Of a DNA stretch of 64,000 nt, positions 62,901 to 64,000 are shown piece by piece. The notes under the pieces are model-generated. The model worked only from the letters and a program-made list of their open reading frames with translations. It searched no databases and was not told the DNA's origin. Both the position numbers and the translations under genes were made by a program. Source of the stretch: Tetrahymena thermophila SB210 (lineage: Eukaryota > Ciliophora > Oligohymenophorea > Hymenostomatida > Tetrahymenidae); the NCBI RefSeq assembly GCF_000189635.1, contig NW_002476262.1, positions 1 through 64,000 of the forward strand. Direction: 5' to 3'. Within the stretch, counting starts at the first letter, position 1, and the number at the start of each line of letters is the position of its first letter.

Positions 62901-64000
62901 TAGATCCAGATGCTTCAGATATTATTTGCTCTGATCCAAACAGAATTCGTTAGATTGTATTGAACTTTCTTTCCAATTCATTGAAATTCACAAAGTAGGG
63001 ATATATTGAAATTGGATTTGTTTAAATTTCTTATGGATTATATAAACTTTATGTGAAAGATACGGGGATAGGTATTACAGAAGAAAACTTATAAAAGCTA
63101 TTTACTTTCTGTACAAAAGTAATTTTCCTAATATTAAAAAAATAATTTGTCAAAATTAAACTATTTTTCTAATTTTGTGGCAAATTTAATTGAGATTATT
63201 ATTTTTGCTATTAAAAAGATATTATTTTTTCAAACAGTATAAGTTATAAAGTCAATATAAAATAATTTGATCATATTTTTTAATTAAAAAATTATATTAA
63301 AGAAATTAAACATTCTAAATAAAAATAAGTTTGAAAATTTTTTTGTTAACCAATTTAAATTTTTAATCAATCAGATAAAATATGATAAATAAGATGAAGG
63401 ACTCAATAATCAAGGATGTGGTCTTGGCTTAACCATTTCCAATTCAATAGCATAAGGCTTAGTAAATAGGCAAAATTAAGAAGGAGGAATAACAGTCGAA
63501 TCTGTATATGGCTAGGGATCCACTTTCAGCATTATAATTCAAGATATGAATATTACTGATTATGAAGAAAAAAACCACAAAATGAATGAAATACTGGAGT
63601 AACTTAACAGCTCATTCAAAAAAATAAAGTAGTAAATTTAAACTACTTCATAAGAAGAACAAAAATAAGGTAAAGGTAATAGTGATAGTCCTAACTAAGC
63701 AAACCTTTCAAAGGGTTCAAACTATTACTTGGAAAATCTGTCAAGGTAACTTGGTGAAAAAAACTCAAAAAAAAACTATGAAGATTTTAATAGTAGTATT
63801 GATTCTCATAGGAGTTAAGAATAATAAGTAAGCATTAGAAACTATTCGAAATCAACAATTTGTCAAAAACAAGTAAGGAAAAAGGAAGATAAAATTTCTA
63901 GTGGTGAATTAAGAATTTAGCAAATATTAGCAACAAGCTAGCTGAAGATTGATTCAACAGCAATATTCGATGACGAAAATGATTAAAAAACAAAATAGTA
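59970..64000 (+). CDS. Membrane hybrid sensor histidine kinase 2 (3' end outside window)
   Basis: Starts at ATG 59970-59972 and is still open at the window edge. Introns are 61299-61359, 61934-61982, 62315-62437 and 63119-63374. The layout copies kinase 1: N-terminal membrane spans (SLFVILLLISL, IILLGIMILMLGIKFLIL and later ones), a PAS-like segment (ESTPGGIAVISSESKLLYSN), and a disordered linker. The kinase core follows, with SHELRTPL at His805, LNFLSNSLKFT, DTGIGI and GCGLGLTI. The exon 62438-63118 is 681 nt, exactly the length of its counterpart 56812-57492 in kinase 1. The His codon lies 177 bases into each. A receiver domain is expected beyond 64000 but is not visible here. Confidence 0.93.

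Noticed and set aside
1-64000. CRISPR arrays, insertion sequences, LTR elements or attachment sites
   Set aside because: No regularly spaced repeats, terminal repeats with target duplications, or polymerase/integrase motifs were seen. The only tandem repeats are the telomere, a short tetranucleotide run and the His-coding tract.

Overview
This window is one end of a macronuclear chromosome from a Tetrahymena-type ciliate, most likely Tetrahymena thermophila or a close relative. Four things in the sequence say so. It starts with 283 bases of CCCCAA telomere repeat. Every gene needs TAA and TAG read as Gln, with TGA as the only stop. The DNA is extremely AT-rich. Most introns are short (about 35-150 nt), AT-rich and GT..AG. 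With the standard code the genes fall apart into short pieces, so I re-read both strands by hand in the ciliate code. Nearly all exon models below close in phase.

Layout. 1-283 telomere. 483-4621 (-): Cys-rich polytopic membrane protein ending only 200 bp from the telomere. 6081-6734 (+): small lipid-anchored GTPase. 7788-8963 (-): protein with a WRKY/GCM1/FAR1-like Cys2His2 signature. 10551-14860 (+): Q/N-rich coiled-coil protein with eight exons. 15737-30866 (-): complete axonemal dynein heavy chain, 4595 aa, outer-arm alpha/beta (DNAH9/11/17) class. 31876-33119 (-): PACRG, the inner-junction doublet protein. 33640-35224 (+): Q/N-rich unknown. About 35510-36725 (+): ankyrin-repeat protein. 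36791-38365 (-): PUB-like plus CAP-domain protein. 38570-41402 (-): pseudokinase-like plus TPR protein whose repeats match exons one to one. 41746-42855 (-): mitochondrial Zim17/HEP1 zinc protein with a His/Cys-rich insert. 43604-48471 (-): DENN-domain protein with a long disordered N-terminus. 49083-50478 (-): helix-turn-helix protein. 51291-51388 (+): candidate box C/D snoRNA. 51739-53649 (+): mitochondrial glycine-cleavage T-protein. 54194-59225 and 59970 to the window edge (+): two tandem paralogous membrane hybrid histidine kinases, the second cut by the window end.

Themes. Dynein and PACRG both build the ciliary axoneme and lie head to tail. Zim17 and T-protein are both mitochondrial matrix proteins with visible presequences. 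DENN proteins are usually Rab exchange factors, but the GTPase here is not a typical Rab, so I infer no direct link. The tandem kinases are a recent duplication: an exon of exactly 681 nt and the intron after it are kept in both. No mobile element, CRISPR array, rRNA or tRNA could be supported.
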